A DNA stretch of 64,000 bases from Streptomyces sp. CB01249 (lineage in GTDB: Bacteria > Actinomycetota > Actinomycetes > Streptomycetales > Streptomycetaceae), in contig NZ_LISW01000001.1 in assembly GCF_001905735.1 (NCBI RefSeq), forward strand, positions 802,603 to 866,602, read 5' to 3'. Position numbers and translations under genes: made by a program. This document shows positions 34,944 through 43,878 of the stretch, in pieces (within the stretch, counting starts at the first letter, position 1; each line of letters starts with the position of its first letter). Below the pieces are notes generated by a model, which saw only the letters and a list, made by a program, of their open reading frames with translations, was not told the DNA's origin and searched no databases.

Positions 34944-35003
34944 CGACGGTGCGCAAGATTCTGCTTCTAGAACTAAAATTTGTGACTCAAGCCTGAGAGG
35001 AAT

Positions 35004-35046
35004 GCGTTGAGTGCGCCGGTTGGCGAGGATTCGGCGCACTCAACGC
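35004..35046 (-). terminator. Hairpin after the MGH1-like gene
   Basis: Arms of 14 bp (35004-35017 and 35033-35046) enclose a 15-base loop, about 40 bases downstream of the stop of the minus-strand gene ending at 35087. Confidence 0.75.
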
Positions 35047-35086
35047 TCTTACCGCGCAAGCCACTTGCGGGACCGGTGAACGCCCG

Positions 35087-37210
35087 TCAGCTCGCCGTGC
35101 CGTCTCGCGGCCCGAGCAGTTCGAGGTCGCTCAGCGCCACCCGGCACCCCCGCCCGGCCGTCAGAACGAGCCGGAAGCGCTGCGCGGTGACCGGGGCGAA
35201 CAGCAGCTCCGTCGCCGTGTTCGCGGCCGGTGAGCGGTCCGACCCCGGCCGCACCCGCACCTCGCGCCACCGGTCCCCGTCCGCGTACTGGAGCCGCTGG
35301 CCCACGGGCACGCGCACCTCCGACCCCGGCCCCTCGTCGTAGTAGTGGATCCGCGCCCGGTCCACCGTGACCGCACCGGCCGCCGTCACCGTGAACTCCA
35401 CCGTGCGCGCCCCGTCCGGCGCCGACACCCAGCGGTTGACCGGCGCCCGGTCGAACCAGACGCGCCCGTCGACCGCCGCCTCCGGACCGGTGCCCTCACC
35501 ACTGGACGAGGCGGACGCCTGCGGGAACCCTTCGCCCTTGTGGTTGAACGCCCGGTTCGCCAGCTCCTCCGGCCTGCGCACCGGGGCCCGCCGCAGATCC
35601 ACCGCCGTCCCGGACAGCGGACGCCCCGAGGCGACGAGGTGCCCGTCGACCCAGACGCACAACCCCCGGACGCCCAGCCGGTAGTGGCTGCCGTCCCGGT
35701 CGTAGACCACGCTCAGCTCGCGCCCGTGGTACGACACGTTCTGGAGCGCGAAGTGGTCCCACCCGGCGGGCACGAGCGGGCGTATCCGCAGCGTGTCACC
35801 GGCCGTCGGGCGCACCCCCAGCAGCCCCGTGAGCACCAGGTCCGCGAAGGTCGAGTGGTTGTAGTGCTCACTGCGGTCCGGGAAGTCCGCGATCCACTCC
35901 CCGGTGTCCGGGTCCAGGTTCTCCGCGATGTACGGCCGCCGGTCCTTGTGCTGCTGGGCGGCGTACTGGCGCAGCAGCCCCACATAGTCGTCGCGCCCGA
36001 CGGGGGCCTGCGGGCGTTCGTCCAGCAGGCGGGCCAGGGCGGTGAGGACCTGGCTCGTCTGGAACGGCCAGGACGGCCCGTTCCACTCGCACTCGCCCGG
36101 GCTGGCACCCGGGGTGCGGTGCTGCACCATGTAGTACGGGGACGAGGGCGGGACCGTCCGCAGCCCGTAACGCCCGGCGAACGCGTCCGGGTCGGTGAGC
36201 CTGCGCCACGCCTCGTCGTACCGCGCGTCGGGCAGCCCGAAGTACCAGGGCACGAATCCGGCCAGCTCCGGTCCGCTGACGAAGGCCCCCTGCCGGTCCG
36301 GGTACTGCGGCCCGAAGCGGTCGGTGAAGTGCCGGAACTCCGGGCTCCACAGCTTCTCCTGCACCCGGGCCCGCAGCCGCTCCGCCCGTTCGGCGTGCGC
36401 GGCGGCCTTCGCGGTGTCCCCGGCCAGCGCGGCGATGCGCCCCACGGCCTGGTGCCCGGCGAAGAGGTAGCTGTTGAGCGTAGGCCGGAACGCCTCCCCG
36501 GCCCAGCCGTCACCGACGTCGAGCCCGCTCGTGGTGAACTCGGTGGCGTCGTTGACCGGGGCGATCCAGTAGAGCCCCATGTCCGCGTCGTAATGGGACT
36601 CCCAGGCGTCCAGATCCGCCTCCAGCGCGGCGGAGTGCGCCAGCGGCCCCCGGCCGTCGCCGCTGACCTCGTAATCCGCCCACACCGCCTGGCCGATCCA
36701 CGAGGTGTACTGGTGCAGGTTCCCGCCGCCGCCCAGCCACCAGGCGAGGGTGTCCTCCACGACGGTCCGGTCGCGCAGCCAGCGCGCCTCGTGGAGGTGG
36801 TGCCCGACCGCCGCGCTGATGGTCGAGTTGGCCCCCTCCCACGAGACCGAGGGCAGGAACTCGGTGATCAGCATCCCGTCGGCGGTGGAGCGCAGATGCT
36901 TCTTGAAGGCTTCCCAGCGGTAGTAGTACGTGTCCAGAATCGTGCGGTCCGGCAGATCCACGAACGGGATGTTCGCGGCGTACCAGTCGGCGTCGGAGCC
37001 GTACCGCTGCCGGGCCAGTGCCCGGACGTCGAGCGGCACCCGGACCGGCCGCCCAGCGGACGGAGAAGCGGCAGGCGCCGCTTGGGCCGCGCCCGCCGCC
37101 GGCAGCCCGAGCGCACCGGCCGCGAGCCCGATCAGCGCGGCGTCACGACATACCTGCCGCCGACCGGGGTGCGTGGAGTCGGAAGCTTGATCGGGGAAAT
37201 GAGGGGTCAT
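35087..37210 (-). CDS. Exported MGH1-like (GH63/GH37-related) glycoside hydrolase
   Basis: A 707-residue protein with a twin-arginine-like signal (GRRQVCRDAALIGLAAGA, then AQAAPAASP). The core is an (alpha/alpha)6-barrel of the MGH1-like/GH63-related type, recognised by segments such as WLRDRTVVEDTLAWWLGGGGN, DATEFTTSGLDVGDGW, and CEWNGPSWPFQTSQVLTALA. The last ~170 residues form a beta-sandwich resembling a discoidin module. Exact specificity (alpha-glucosidic, rhamnosidic or other) is unknown. It is divergent from the GH5 cellulase, with a LacI-type palindrome close to its start. Confidence 0.75.
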   Translation of the reverse strand: MTPHFPDQASDSTHPGRRQVCRDAALIGLAAGALGLPAAGAAQAAPAASPSAGRPVRVPLDVRALARQRYGSDADWYAANIPFVDLPDRTILDTYYYRWEAFKKHLRSTADGMLITEFLPSVSWEGANSTISAAVGHHLHEARWLRDRTVVEDTLAWWLGGGGNLHQYTSWIGQAVWADYEVSGDGRGPLAHSAALEADLDAWESHYDADMGLYWIAPVNDATEFTTSGLDVGDGWAGEAFRPTLNSYLFAGHQAVGRIAALAGDTAKAAAHAERAERLRARVQEKLWSPEFRHFTDRFGPQYPDRQGAFVSGPELAGFVPWYFGLPDARYDEAWRRLTDPDAFAGRYGLRTVPPSSPYYMVQHRTPGASPGECEWNGPSWPFQTSQVLTALARLLDERPQAPVGRDDYVGLLRQYAAQQHKDRRPYIAENLDPDTGEWIADFPDRSEHYNHSTFADLVLTGLLGVRPTAGDTLRIRPLVPAGWDHFALQNVSYHGRELSVVYDRDGSHYRLGVRGLCVWVDGHLVASGRPLSGTAVDLRRAPVRRPEELANRAFNHKGEGFPQASASSSGEGTGPEAAVDGRVWFDRAPVNRWVSAPDGARTVEFTVTAAGAVTVDRARIHYYDEGPGSEVRVPVGQRLQYADGDRWREVRVRPGSDRSPAANTATELLFAPVTAQRFRLVLTAGRGCRVALSDLELLGPRDGTAS

Positions 37211-37277
37211 CAGGGCCTCCTGGGCTGAATGGAATGCGGTGTCCGGATGTCCGGACGGCGCGCCCCGAGGCCGTCTT

Positions 37278-37289
37278 TACAACGTTATA
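37278..37289 (-). promoter_or_regulatory. LacI-type candidate operator upstream of the MGH1-like gene
   Basis: TACAACGTTATA is a 12-base near-palindrome (10 of 12 positions symmetric) around a central CG, the usual form of LacI-family sites. It differs from the CebR box nearby, implying a separate regulator. Confidence 0.4.
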
Positions 37290-37559
37290 TAGCTCAACTC
37301 GTGAGCAGAGCAAGGGTGTCGGTGCCGCTGGATCAAGGCGCTGTGCCGCCCGCCCGTGAGGGTCACGAAACAACTACGAAAGCGTTGACACGCCATGCGG
37401 CCCGGTGCCACGGTTCAGGGCGCGGGCGCCTTTCCGGCCGACTCGCCGCGCCCCCTGGCCCGGCCGGAATCCCCCTCCGCGGGGAGCGCCCGACGCTTTC
37501 GACGCACCCTGGCCCCCGCGCGCTCTCCGGCGTGCGCGGAGGTCGCACACCCCCACATA

Positions 37560-37573
37560 TGGGAGCGCTCCCG
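37560..37573 (+). promoter_or_regulatory. CebR box upstream of the GH5 cellulase gene
   Basis: TGGGAGCGCTCCCG differs from the CebR consensus TGGGAGCGCTCCCA only at the last base. It lies 45 bases before the ATG. CebR, a LacI-family repressor, leaves this site when cello-oligosaccharides are present. Confidence 0.85.
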
Positions 37574-37618
37574 CACCGTTGACCGCACCATTCGACCCCC
37601 ACCGAAAGGCGACGTCAC

Positions 37619-38974
37619 ATGAAGACCTCCAGAAGGAAGCGCACCGGACTGGCCGCCGCCGCGGCGGCCACGGCGGCGCTGCTGGCCCTCTGCGGGCCGC
37701 TCCCCGCCGAGGCGGCCCCCACCGCCGCCGTCCCCGCCCCGCAGGGCACCGCCGGGACGGACTGGCTGCACACCGACGGCAACAAGATCGTGGATGAGAA
37801 CGGCAAGGAGGTCTGGCTCACCGGCGTCAACTGGTTCGGCTTCAACGCCACCGAACGGGTCTTCCACGGGCTCTGGTCCGCCAACCTGGACACCCTCACC
37901 GGGCAGATGGCCCAGCGCGGGATCAACATCGTGCGCGTGCCGATCTCCACCCAGCTGCTCCTGGAGTGGAAGAACGGCCAGGCCGCGGTGCCCAGCGCGG
38001 TCAACACGTACGCCAACCCGGAGCTGAAGGACAAGACCACCCTCCAGGTCTTCGACGCCTTCCTCGACACGGCGGAGAAGTACGGCATCAAGGTCCTCCT
38101 CGACGTGCACAGCGCCGAGGCCGACAACTCCGGGCACATCCACCCCGTCTGGTGGAAGGGCTCGATCACCACCGAGGACTTCTACTCGGCCTGGGAATGG
38201 GTCACGGACCGCTACAAGGACAACGACACCCTCGTGGCGATGGACATCAAGAACGAGCCGCACGGCAAGCAGTCCGAGAGTCCGCGCGCCAAGTGGGACG
38301 ACTCCACCGACGAGGACAACTTCAAGTACGCCTGCGAGACGGCGGGCAAGCGCATCCTCGCCATCAACCCCAAGGTCCTCATCCTCTGCGAGGGCATCGA
38401 GGTCTACCCCAAGGACGGCAGCGACTGGGGCTCAACCGCCGAGGCGGACTACCACTACGACTGGTGGGGCGGGAACCTGCGCGGCGCCGCCGAACACCCC
38501 GTGGACCTCGGCGCCCAACAGGACCAGCTCGTCTACTCCCCGCACGACTACGGACCGCTCGTCTTCCAGCAGCCCTGGTTCGAGGGCGACTGGGACCGGA
38601 GCACGCTGGAACGCGACGTCTGGGGCCCCAACTGGCTCTACCTGCACCAGAACAACACCGCGCCCCTGCTCATCGGGGAGTGGGGCGGCTTCCTCGACAA
38701 CGGCCCCAACGAGAAGTGGCTGAAGGCGCTGCGCGATCTCATCGTGGACAACCGCATCAGCCAGACCTTCTGGTGCCTCAACCCGAACTCGGGCGACACC
38801 GGCGGACTCCTCGGCTACGACTGGGCCACCTGGGACGAGGCGAAGTACGCCCTGCTCAAGCCCGCGCTCTGGCAGGAGAACGGCAAGTTCGTCAGCCTCG
38901 ACCACGAGGTCCCGCTCGGCGGTGCGGGCTCCACGACCGGCATCAGCCTGTCGGACCTGTACGGCACCGGCTGA
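37619..38974 (+). CDS. Secreted GH5 cellulase (endo-beta-1,4-glucanase)
   Basis: A 451-residue exported enzyme: signal peptide 1-~33, then a clan GH-A barrel. The acid/base glutamate is E213 (DIKNEPHG) and the nucleophile E354 (IGEWGG), both in GH5 consensus contexts; VRVPISTQLL and HSAEADNSG loops also fit. It should cut cellulose or related beta-1,4-glucans internally. There is no cellulose-binding module, so soluble or amorphous substrate is likely. A CebR box sits 45 bases upstream of the start, so it is probably induced by cellobiose. ATG is preceded by AAAGG at 10-base spacing. Confidence 0.92.
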   Translation: MKTSRRKRTGLAAAAAATAALLALCGPLPAEAAPTAAVPAPQGTAGTDWLHTDGNKIVDENGKEVWLTGVNWFGFNATERVFHGLWSANLDTLTGQMAQRGINIVRVPISTQLLLEWKNGQAAVPSAVNTYANPELKDKTTLQVFDAFLDTAEKYGIKVLLDVHSAEADNSGHIHPVWWKGSITTEDFYSAWEWVTDRYKDNDTLVAMDIKNEPHGKQSESPRAKWDDSTDEDNFKYACETAGKRILAINPKVLILCEGIEVYPKDGSDWGSTAEADYHYDWWGGNLRGAAEHPVDLGAQQDQLVYSPHDYGPLVFQQPWFEGDWDRSTLERDVWGPNWLYLHQNNTAPLLIGEWGGFLDNGPNEKWLKALRDLIVDNRISQTFWCLNPNSGDTGGLLGYDWATWDEAKYALLKPALWQENGKFVSLDHEVPLGGAGSTTGISLSDLYGTG

Positions 38975-38986
38975 CCGGCACGGTGC

Positions 38987-39013
38987 GCCGGGCGGACGCG
39001 AGGTCCGCCCGGC
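38987..39013. terminator. Bidirectional terminator between convergent hydrolase genes
   Basis: GCCGGGCGGAC (38987-38997), loop GCGAG, and GTCCGCCCGGC (39003-39013) form a perfect 11-bp stem between the stops at 38974 and 39029. Confidence 0.8.
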
Positions 39014-39028
39014 ACACCCGGCGGGCGG

Positions 39029-41269
39029 CTACTCCGTGCGCAGCGCCAGCCAGTCGAGCTCGGCGTATCCCTCGCCCTTGGTCAGCCGGATGTGGTTCAC
39101 CCCCTCGCGCAGCGTGAGCCGGACGGTGGCGGTGCCCTCGTCGGCGTCCTGCCGGGGGCCGCTGAGCCAGGCACCCGTGGAGGGGTACGCGATCGTCCCG
39201 ACGGGCGTCCCGTCCACGGTCACGGAGTGCCCGGCGGTCCCGGCCAGCCCGTTCGCGTATCCGACGTCCACCAGGTACGACCCCGCCCGGGGCGCGTCCA
39301 CCGCGAAATCGACGGAGCTGGTGGCGCCGTCGATGCCGCCCACGTAGTCCGGGAACTCGTTCCACTGGAAGTGCCGGATGCCCGCGCCGCTCACTGTGGC
39401 CAGCTCCGCCTCGTACCGGTGGGTGTCGGGGCGTACGTCGATGGAGTCGAGCTCCGCGTAGCCGTCGCCCTTGGCCAGGGTGACCGTGTTCCGGCCCGCC
39501 TTGAGCGCGATCCGTTTCACCGCCGTGCCCATCGTGGTGTTCGCCCAGCCCCCGGTGGCCGGGTAGCTCACCGCACCCTGCGCCTCGGAGTTCACCCGCA
39601 CCTGGTGGGTGGAGGTCGCGGCGGTGCCGTTGGCGTAACGCACCCGAAGCAGGTGGACGCCGGCCTTCTGGGCGTCCACGCTGAAGGTCACCGAGCTGCT
39701 GGCGCCGTCGATCCCGCCGACGTAGCCCCGCCCCGAGGCGAGGCCCGTGTCGCTGCCGGTGTGCGGGACGGTCCCGGCCTGCACCGCGTCCTCCGCCTCG
39801 TACTTGCCCGGGTACGACGCCGCCGCGCCCGCGGGCTCCACGACGATCCGGTAGCCGTCGAGGTGCTCCATCCCCCGGATCGGCACGGTGAGGTCACCGC
39901 CCGCGTCGAGCGTGAGCACCTTGTCGTAGACGTTGTACGGGCCCGACTGCGGGTCGCCCGCGCGTTCGGCCCTGCGGTCGGTGGCCAGCGGGTCCGTGGT
40001 CCAGTCCGTCGTGTCGATCCGGACCCTGACCTGTGGGCCGAGGCCGCGCGCCGCGAGGCCCAGGACCCGGACGTCGATGTCACCGTCGTCGCCGCCCGCC
40101 AGCACGGTGACGGACCGGGACGCGGAGTCCCAGGACGCGACCGCGTCGGAGCCCTGGTAGTGCCGGGTGTCCCAGCGGCTGACGAAGAGCTGGTTGCCGC
40201 GCAGCTCGCGGAACCAGTTCATGAAGTACCAGCCCGCGTTGGGCTTCAGGCCGCCCGAGGTGCGGCGCAGGGTGTTCCCGAGCAGCCCCGGGTTGGTGTA
40301 GATGCCCATGGCCGCCGAGTCCACGCCGTACCGGGCGAACTCCGCCCAGTGCTTGACCATGGTCCCGGGAACGCCCTCGAACTCGCCGTTCCCCGGCCCG
40401 TACTCCTCGATCATCACCGGACGCGGGGAGATCCCCAACTCCTGTTCCAGCGGCCGGTAGTAGCGGGTCAGGGTCTCGGGCACGTCGCCCGGGCTCGGGC
40501 CCAGGCTGTGCCAGCCGATGATGTCGGGCAGGGTGCCGGTGTTCTTCGCGTTGACCAGGAAGTCCCGCATGCGCGGCTGCCGGTCCGCCGACTCCCACGG
40601 GTTGTAGTGCTCGTAGTTGGGCCCCATGATCCTCACCGAGCCGTCGATGGCCCGGATGCGCCGGACGGTCTGCGTCCAGAGCCAGTTGACCTTGGCGTCG
40701 TAGGTGGCGCCGGGGACGCGCGGGTCGGTCATGAAGGGGCTGTCCGGCTGGGTGCCGAGCTTGTTGTCGGGCTCGTTCAGCGGGGCCACGGCGCTCAGCA
40801 CGTCCTTGTACTTCTGGATCGACCCGGTGGCGCTGTCCACCTTGCCGTTCCAGTCGTCGATCCCCTTCCAGACGTACGGCCAGCCGCCCATCAGGTCGTT
40901 GTAGCGGCCGACCATCTTCACCCCGGTGCCCCGGAGCTTCGCCGCCACCGACTCCGTGGAGCTGGGGTAGGAGGTGTCCCCGTCCATGCTCTGGTGCTGG
41001 GCGAGCAGCACCTGCGTGCCGTCGGCGAGCGCGGCCGGGGTGTCCGGCGTGGTCGTCACCCCGAACAGCGTGCCCAGCCCGGCCTTGGTGAGCGGCCCGG
41101 ACTGCCGGCCGGTGTCCACGGTGATGACCTCGGGCGCGGCGGCCGCCGCCTGCCCGGCCGCCGCGCTGTCCTGGCCGCCCGCCGAGAGCAGCGAACCGGC
41201 CAGGACCGCGGTGACCACGAGCGCCGAAGCGGCGGGGCGGACGGCCCGCCGCTGTGCCGGGCGGGTCAC
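39029..41269 (-). CDS. Secreted clan GH-A glycosidase with two CBM35-like domains
   Basis: A 746-residue exported enzyme. The GTG at 41269 overlaps the stop of the GH12 gene by four bases (GTGA); the frame further upstream is the GH12 gene read out of frame. After a signal peptide (about 1-40) comes a barrel with candidate acid/base E166 (PLNEPDNK) and nucleophile in the MIEEYGPG motif (E288/E289), as in GH39- or GH30-like clan GH-A families. Two beta-sandwiches follow, each with GYVGGIDGASSS/YVGGIDGATSS motifs of CBM35/CBM6 type, repeated about residues 490-620 and 625-746. The catalytic family is not certain. Coupling to GH12 suggests joint action on plant beta-glucan or hemicellulose. Confidence 0.72.
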   Translation of the reverse strand: MTRPAQRRAVRPAASALVVTAVLAGSLLSAGGQDSAAAGQAAAAAPEVITVDTGRQSGPLTKAGLGTLFGVTTTPDTPAALADGTQVLLAQHQSMDGDTSYPSSTESVAAKLRGTGVKMVGRYNDLMGGWPYVWKGIDDWNGKVDSATGSIQKYKDVLSAVAPLNEPDNKLGTQPDSPFMTDPRVPGATYDAKVNWLWTQTVRRIRAIDGSVRIMGPNYEHYNPWESADRQPRMRDFLVNAKNTGTLPDIIGWHSLGPSPGDVPETLTRYYRPLEQELGISPRPVMIEEYGPGNGEFEGVPGTMVKHWAEFARYGVDSAAMGIYTNPGLLGNTLRRTSGGLKPNAGWYFMNWFRELRGNQLFVSRWDTRHYQGSDAVASWDSASRSVTVLAGGDDGDIDVRVLGLAARGLGPQVRVRIDTTDWTTDPLATDRRAERAGDPQSGPYNVYDKVLTLDAGGDLTVPIRGMEHLDGYRIVVEPAGAAASYPGKYEAEDAVQAGTVPHTGSDTGLASGRGYVGGIDGASSSVTFSVDAQKAGVHLLRVRYANGTAATSTHQVRVNSEAQGAVSYPATGGWANTTMGTAVKRIALKAGRNTVTLAKGDGYAELDSIDVRPDTHRYEAELATVSGAGIRHFQWNEFPDYVGGIDGATSSVDFAVDAPRAGSYLVDVGYANGLAGTAGHSVTVDGTPVGTIAYPSTGAWLSGPRQDADEGTATVRLTLREGVNHIRLTKGEGYAELDWLALRTE

Positions 41270-42459
41270 CGGAGGTCCCACTTCATGTTCTCGCCGCCCC
41301 AGCAGTCCCACAGCTGGATGCGGGTGCCGTTGGCGGTGCCCTGGCCCGCGGCCTCCAGGCAGCGGCCCGAGTTGGGGTTGCGCAGGGTGCCGTCGGAGTT
41401 CAGGGTCCACCGCTGGTTGGCGCCGCCCCAGCAGTCCCACAGCCCGATCCCGGCCCCGTTGTCGCGGGCGGCCGCACCGCCCGTCACCTCCAGGCACTTG
41501 CCGAAGGCCCGGACGGTCCCGTCGGAGCCGACGGTCCACTGATGCGGGGCTCCGCCCCAGCAGTCCCAGAGGATGACCGGTGTCCCGTTGGCGCTGCTGC
41601 CACCGGACACGTCGAGGCAGCGCCCGCTCTGCCGGCCCAGGAGCGCACGCGCACCGCCCCCGCCGCTGCCGCCGTTGGTGGTGAAGGAGAAGTCGTCCAC
41701 GGCGAGCCCGGCCCCGCCGACCCAGGGTTCGAAGCCCGCCTGCACGCTCGTCATGTACCAGGAGCGCTGGATCTGGCCCCGCGCGACCGCGTCGTCGGTG
41801 AAGGACCGCACGGCGAAGTCCAGGGACCCGGTGCCCGAGGTACGGACGTAGGAGATGACGTTCCAGCCGATGTTCCCGACCCACACGTCCCAGCTCGCGC
41901 CCTCGATGGTCGTGGTGGCGACCCGGGAACCGATGGGCTGCGGACGGCCCCGGTGGTCCAGCCAGATCATCAGCTCCGCCCCGGTGTTCTGGCCGTCGCT
42001 GCGGGGTGTCGGGTCGAACCACAGGTCGTACGAGGCGTTCCACTCACCCGACGCGGGCCGGGTCATGGCCACACTGCTGCGGACGTTCCCGAAGTCGGAC
42101 ACCCGCAGCGGCAGACCGCTGCCCGAGGTGCAGTTGGCGTAGTGGCAGCCCGCGTAGACCGACGGGTATCCGGCCGGGACGCCGTTGGTCGGGTTGTTGT
42201 GGTCGGACGCGGTGATCGCGAAACCGCGGTCGCGCGCCTCGATGCACTGGCGCGTGCTCGCGCCCCAGCGGTTGTTCTGCACGAGGTAGCGGCCCTGCTG
42301 GATGCTCGTGGAGGCGTACGCGTCGCACAGGGTGGTCGCCGCCGCGGCCTGCGGGGCGGTGGCCAGGGCCGCGCCGAGCGACGAGACGAGCAGGGCGAGA
42401 ACGGACGCCCACAGGCGTAAGGCTCTCGCTCGGGGACGGTGAAGTGCGTGACGGGACAC
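41266..42459 (-). CDS. Secreted GH12 endoglucanase with C-terminal ricin-type (CBM13) domain
   Basis: A 397-residue exported enzyme: signal peptide (about 1-40), GH12 jelly-roll domain (about 41-265), Gly-rich linker, and a CBM13 beta-trefoil (about 275-397) with three LWDCWGG repeats. GH12 hallmarks are LCDAYAS, NNRWG, and the nucleophile E162 in GAELMIWLDH; the second catalytic Glu lies in the last third. It cleaves soluble beta-1,4-glucan or xyloglucan. The GTG at 42459 follows GAGAGGAA. A perfect CebR box stands upstream, and the gene is translationally coupled to the CBM35-containing enzyme downstream. Confidence 0.92.
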   Translation of the reverse strand: MSRHALHRPRARALRLWASVLALLVSSLGAALATAPQAAAATTLCDAYASTSIQQGRYLVQNNRWGASTRQCIEARDRGFAITASDHNNPTNGVPAGYPSVYAGCHYANCTSGSGLPLRVSDFGNVRSSVAMTRPASGEWNASYDLWFDPTPRSDGQNTGAELMIWLDHRGRPQPIGSRVATTTIEGASWDVWVGNIGWNVISYVRTSGTGSLDFAVRSFTDDAVARGQIQRSWYMTSVQAGFEPWVGGAGLAVDDFSFTTNGGSGGGGARALLGRQSGRCLDVSGGSSANGTPVILWDCWGGAPHQWTVGSDGTVRAFGKCLEVTGGAAARDNGAGIGLWDCWGGANQRWTLNSDGTLRNPNSGRCLEAAGQGTANGTRIQLWDCWGGENMKWDLR

Positions 42460-42509
42460 GGGTGTTCCTCTCGGGTGGGGAGGGCGTGGGGGTGGGGACG
42501 TACGAGATA

Positions 42510-42523
42510 TGGGAGCGCTCCCA
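42510..42523 (-). promoter_or_regulatory. Perfect CebR box upstream of the GH12 gene
   Basis: TGGGAGCGCTCCCA matches the CebR consensus exactly and is flanked by A and T to give a 16-base perfect palindrome. It lies 51 bases before the GH12 start and should make the GH12 operon cellobiose-inducible. Confidence 0.92.
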
Positions 42524-42577
42524 TGTCTCTGTGCGCGGCCCGGGGGGCCGGACCGCGCAGTAGGAGGGGTGCCGCTG

Positions 42578-43804
42578 TCAGCGGCACCGTGCCGTGAAGC
42601 CGTTGTCGGCGAGGCCCCGGCAGAAAGAGGCCTTCGCGGCCGTGTAGCGGGACAGCCTGCCGTCCACGAACCAGGTCGTGTCGGGGGCGAAGTCGAAGCT
42701 GCCGTCGTCGATGCCGTCCCAGCCGTAACGGAAGTCCAGGTTGATGTAGACGACCGAGCGGATCACCCCGCGCAGGTCGTACTCGCCCGGCAGATTGGGG
42801 ATCGGCCCCCGGTAGTTCATCAGCGAGAACAGCCGCTGCACCCAGCGGTCGCCCTGCACCTGCTCCATGCCGTCCGTGGCCCCGTTGTCGGCGGTGAAGT
42901 TCATCATGCCCGCCTCGGAGAGCACGACCGGTTTGCCGTGGTCCTTGGCGAACTTGACCAGCTTCAGCACGTTGGCGTCATGGTCGAAGTTCCGCCACAC
43001 GGCGGCCGGGTTGCCGTTCTGGTCCGTCCCGATGTACGCGTTGCGGCACTGGTTGGCGCCGACGTCGTAGTTCTGCGGCGGGGTGCCGTTGTAGAGGTAG
43101 CCCCGGTCGTAGATCGGCAGGCACAGCTCGTGCGCGAAGACGGAGACCCCCACCCAGTCCACGGCCGCGTCCCCGGGATACAGCTGCTCGAACTCGCCGC
43201 GCACCGGGTGGTAGACGAACGACAGGTTGTGCGCGGTGGAGTGCCCGTCCAAGTAGCCGGCGAGCGTGTTGAAGGCGTTCTTGTACGAGGAGCAACTGGC
43301 GTCGGTGCAGTGGTAGAAGCTGCTCACCTCGTAGTCGAGCCGCAGCTTGAACGAGGCCGAGGGGTGGGAGTTGGTGAACGCGAGCAGACGGTCCAGCTGT
43401 GCGGTGTGCCCGCCCGCCGCGATCTCGGCGGTGACCGCCCGGGACCTGGCGGCCTTGGCGTTCTCGTCGCCGCCCTCGAAGCCGGGCGGGTTGTCCTTCC
43501 AGCTGATGCCGACCTGCACGGTCTTGCCCTGCGAGGCCAACTCCTCGGCGAACGCGCGGTGTTCGGCGTTGACCCAGTCACCGCTGCGGAGCTCGTAGTA
43601 GACCGAGCCGCCGTCGGCGCCCTGGGCGAAGGAGTTGAAGTCGCCCAGCGCGCCCCGGGTGGACTGGCCGAGCAGCAGCTCGGGCGCGGCCGGGTCGGTC
43701 GTGGAGGCGGTGGCTGTCTGCGCGGTGAGCAGGAGCAGGGTGGCGGTCGTCGCCGCGGCGAGGGCGCGCCGGAGGCGGCCAAGGCGTGGGGTGGTGTGGG
43801 GCAC
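42578..43804 (-). CDS. Secreted clan GH-A-like glycosidase, paralogue A (GH26-like)
   Basis: A 408-residue exported protein with signal peptide (about 1-33). The GTG at 43804 has GAGGA six bases upstream. The fold motifs LRLDYEVSS (E159), YPGDAAVDWVGVSVF and HGKPVVLSEAGM (E297) give two candidate catalytic glutamates with clan GH-A spacing, but the sequence fits no family I recognise firmly; GH26-like is the nearest description. It shares all these blocks with the next gene upstream (43879-45540), so the pair arose by duplication. It has no binding module. Substrate is unknown; the island suggests a beta-glucan or mannan. Confidence 0.65.
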   Translation of the reverse strand: MPHTTPRLGRLRRALAAATTATLLLLTAQTATASTTDPAAPELLLGQSTRGALGDFNSFAQGADGGSVYYELRSGDWVNAEHRAFAEELASQGKTVQVGISWKDNPPGFEGGDENAKAARSRAVTAEIAAGGHTAQLDRLLAFTNSHPSASFKLRLDYEVSSFYHCTDASCSSYKNAFNTLAGYLDGHSTAHNLSFVYHPVRGEFEQLYPGDAAVDWVGVSVFAHELCLPIYDRGYLYNGTPPQNYDVGANQCRNAYIGTDQNGNPAAVWRNFDHDANVLKLVKFAKDHGKPVVLSEAGMMNFTADNGATDGMEQVQGDRWVQRLFSLMNYRGPIPNLPGEYDLRGVIRSVVYINLDFRYGWDGIDDGSFDFAPDTTWFVDGRLSRYTAAKASFCRGLADNGFTARCR

Positions 43805-43832
43805 GGGGTCTCCTCGGTACGGGTGGGGGAGG

Positions 43833-43870
43833 CGGGGTGCCGTGTGCGGTGGGACCGGCACGGCACCCCG
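43833..43870 (-). terminator. Hairpin between the two paralogous hydrolase genes
   Basis: Perfect 12-bp arms (43833-43844 and 43859-43870) with a 14-base loop lie directly after the stop of the gene ending at 43879 and before the start at 43804. The two paralogues are therefore probably transcribed separately or the distal one is attenuated. Confidence 0.7.
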
Positions 43871-43878
43871 GAGGAGGA

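Larger units (their letters stand above)
37211..37618. other. 408-base divergent regulatory region
   Basis: No gene is seen. It holds a LacI-type palindrome near the MGH1-like gene, TTGACA at 37385-37390 with a possible CACGGT -10 box 18 bases later directed at the GH5 gene, and a CebR box at 37560-37573. The promoter position would give the GH5 mRNA a leader of nearly 200 bases containing the CebR box. Confidence 0.6.

Noticed and set aside
41270..42043. N-terminal extension of the CBM35-bearing enzyme
   Set aside because: It overlaps the GH12 gene in another frame and lacks a signal peptide; the GTG at 41269 is followed by a normal signal peptide.
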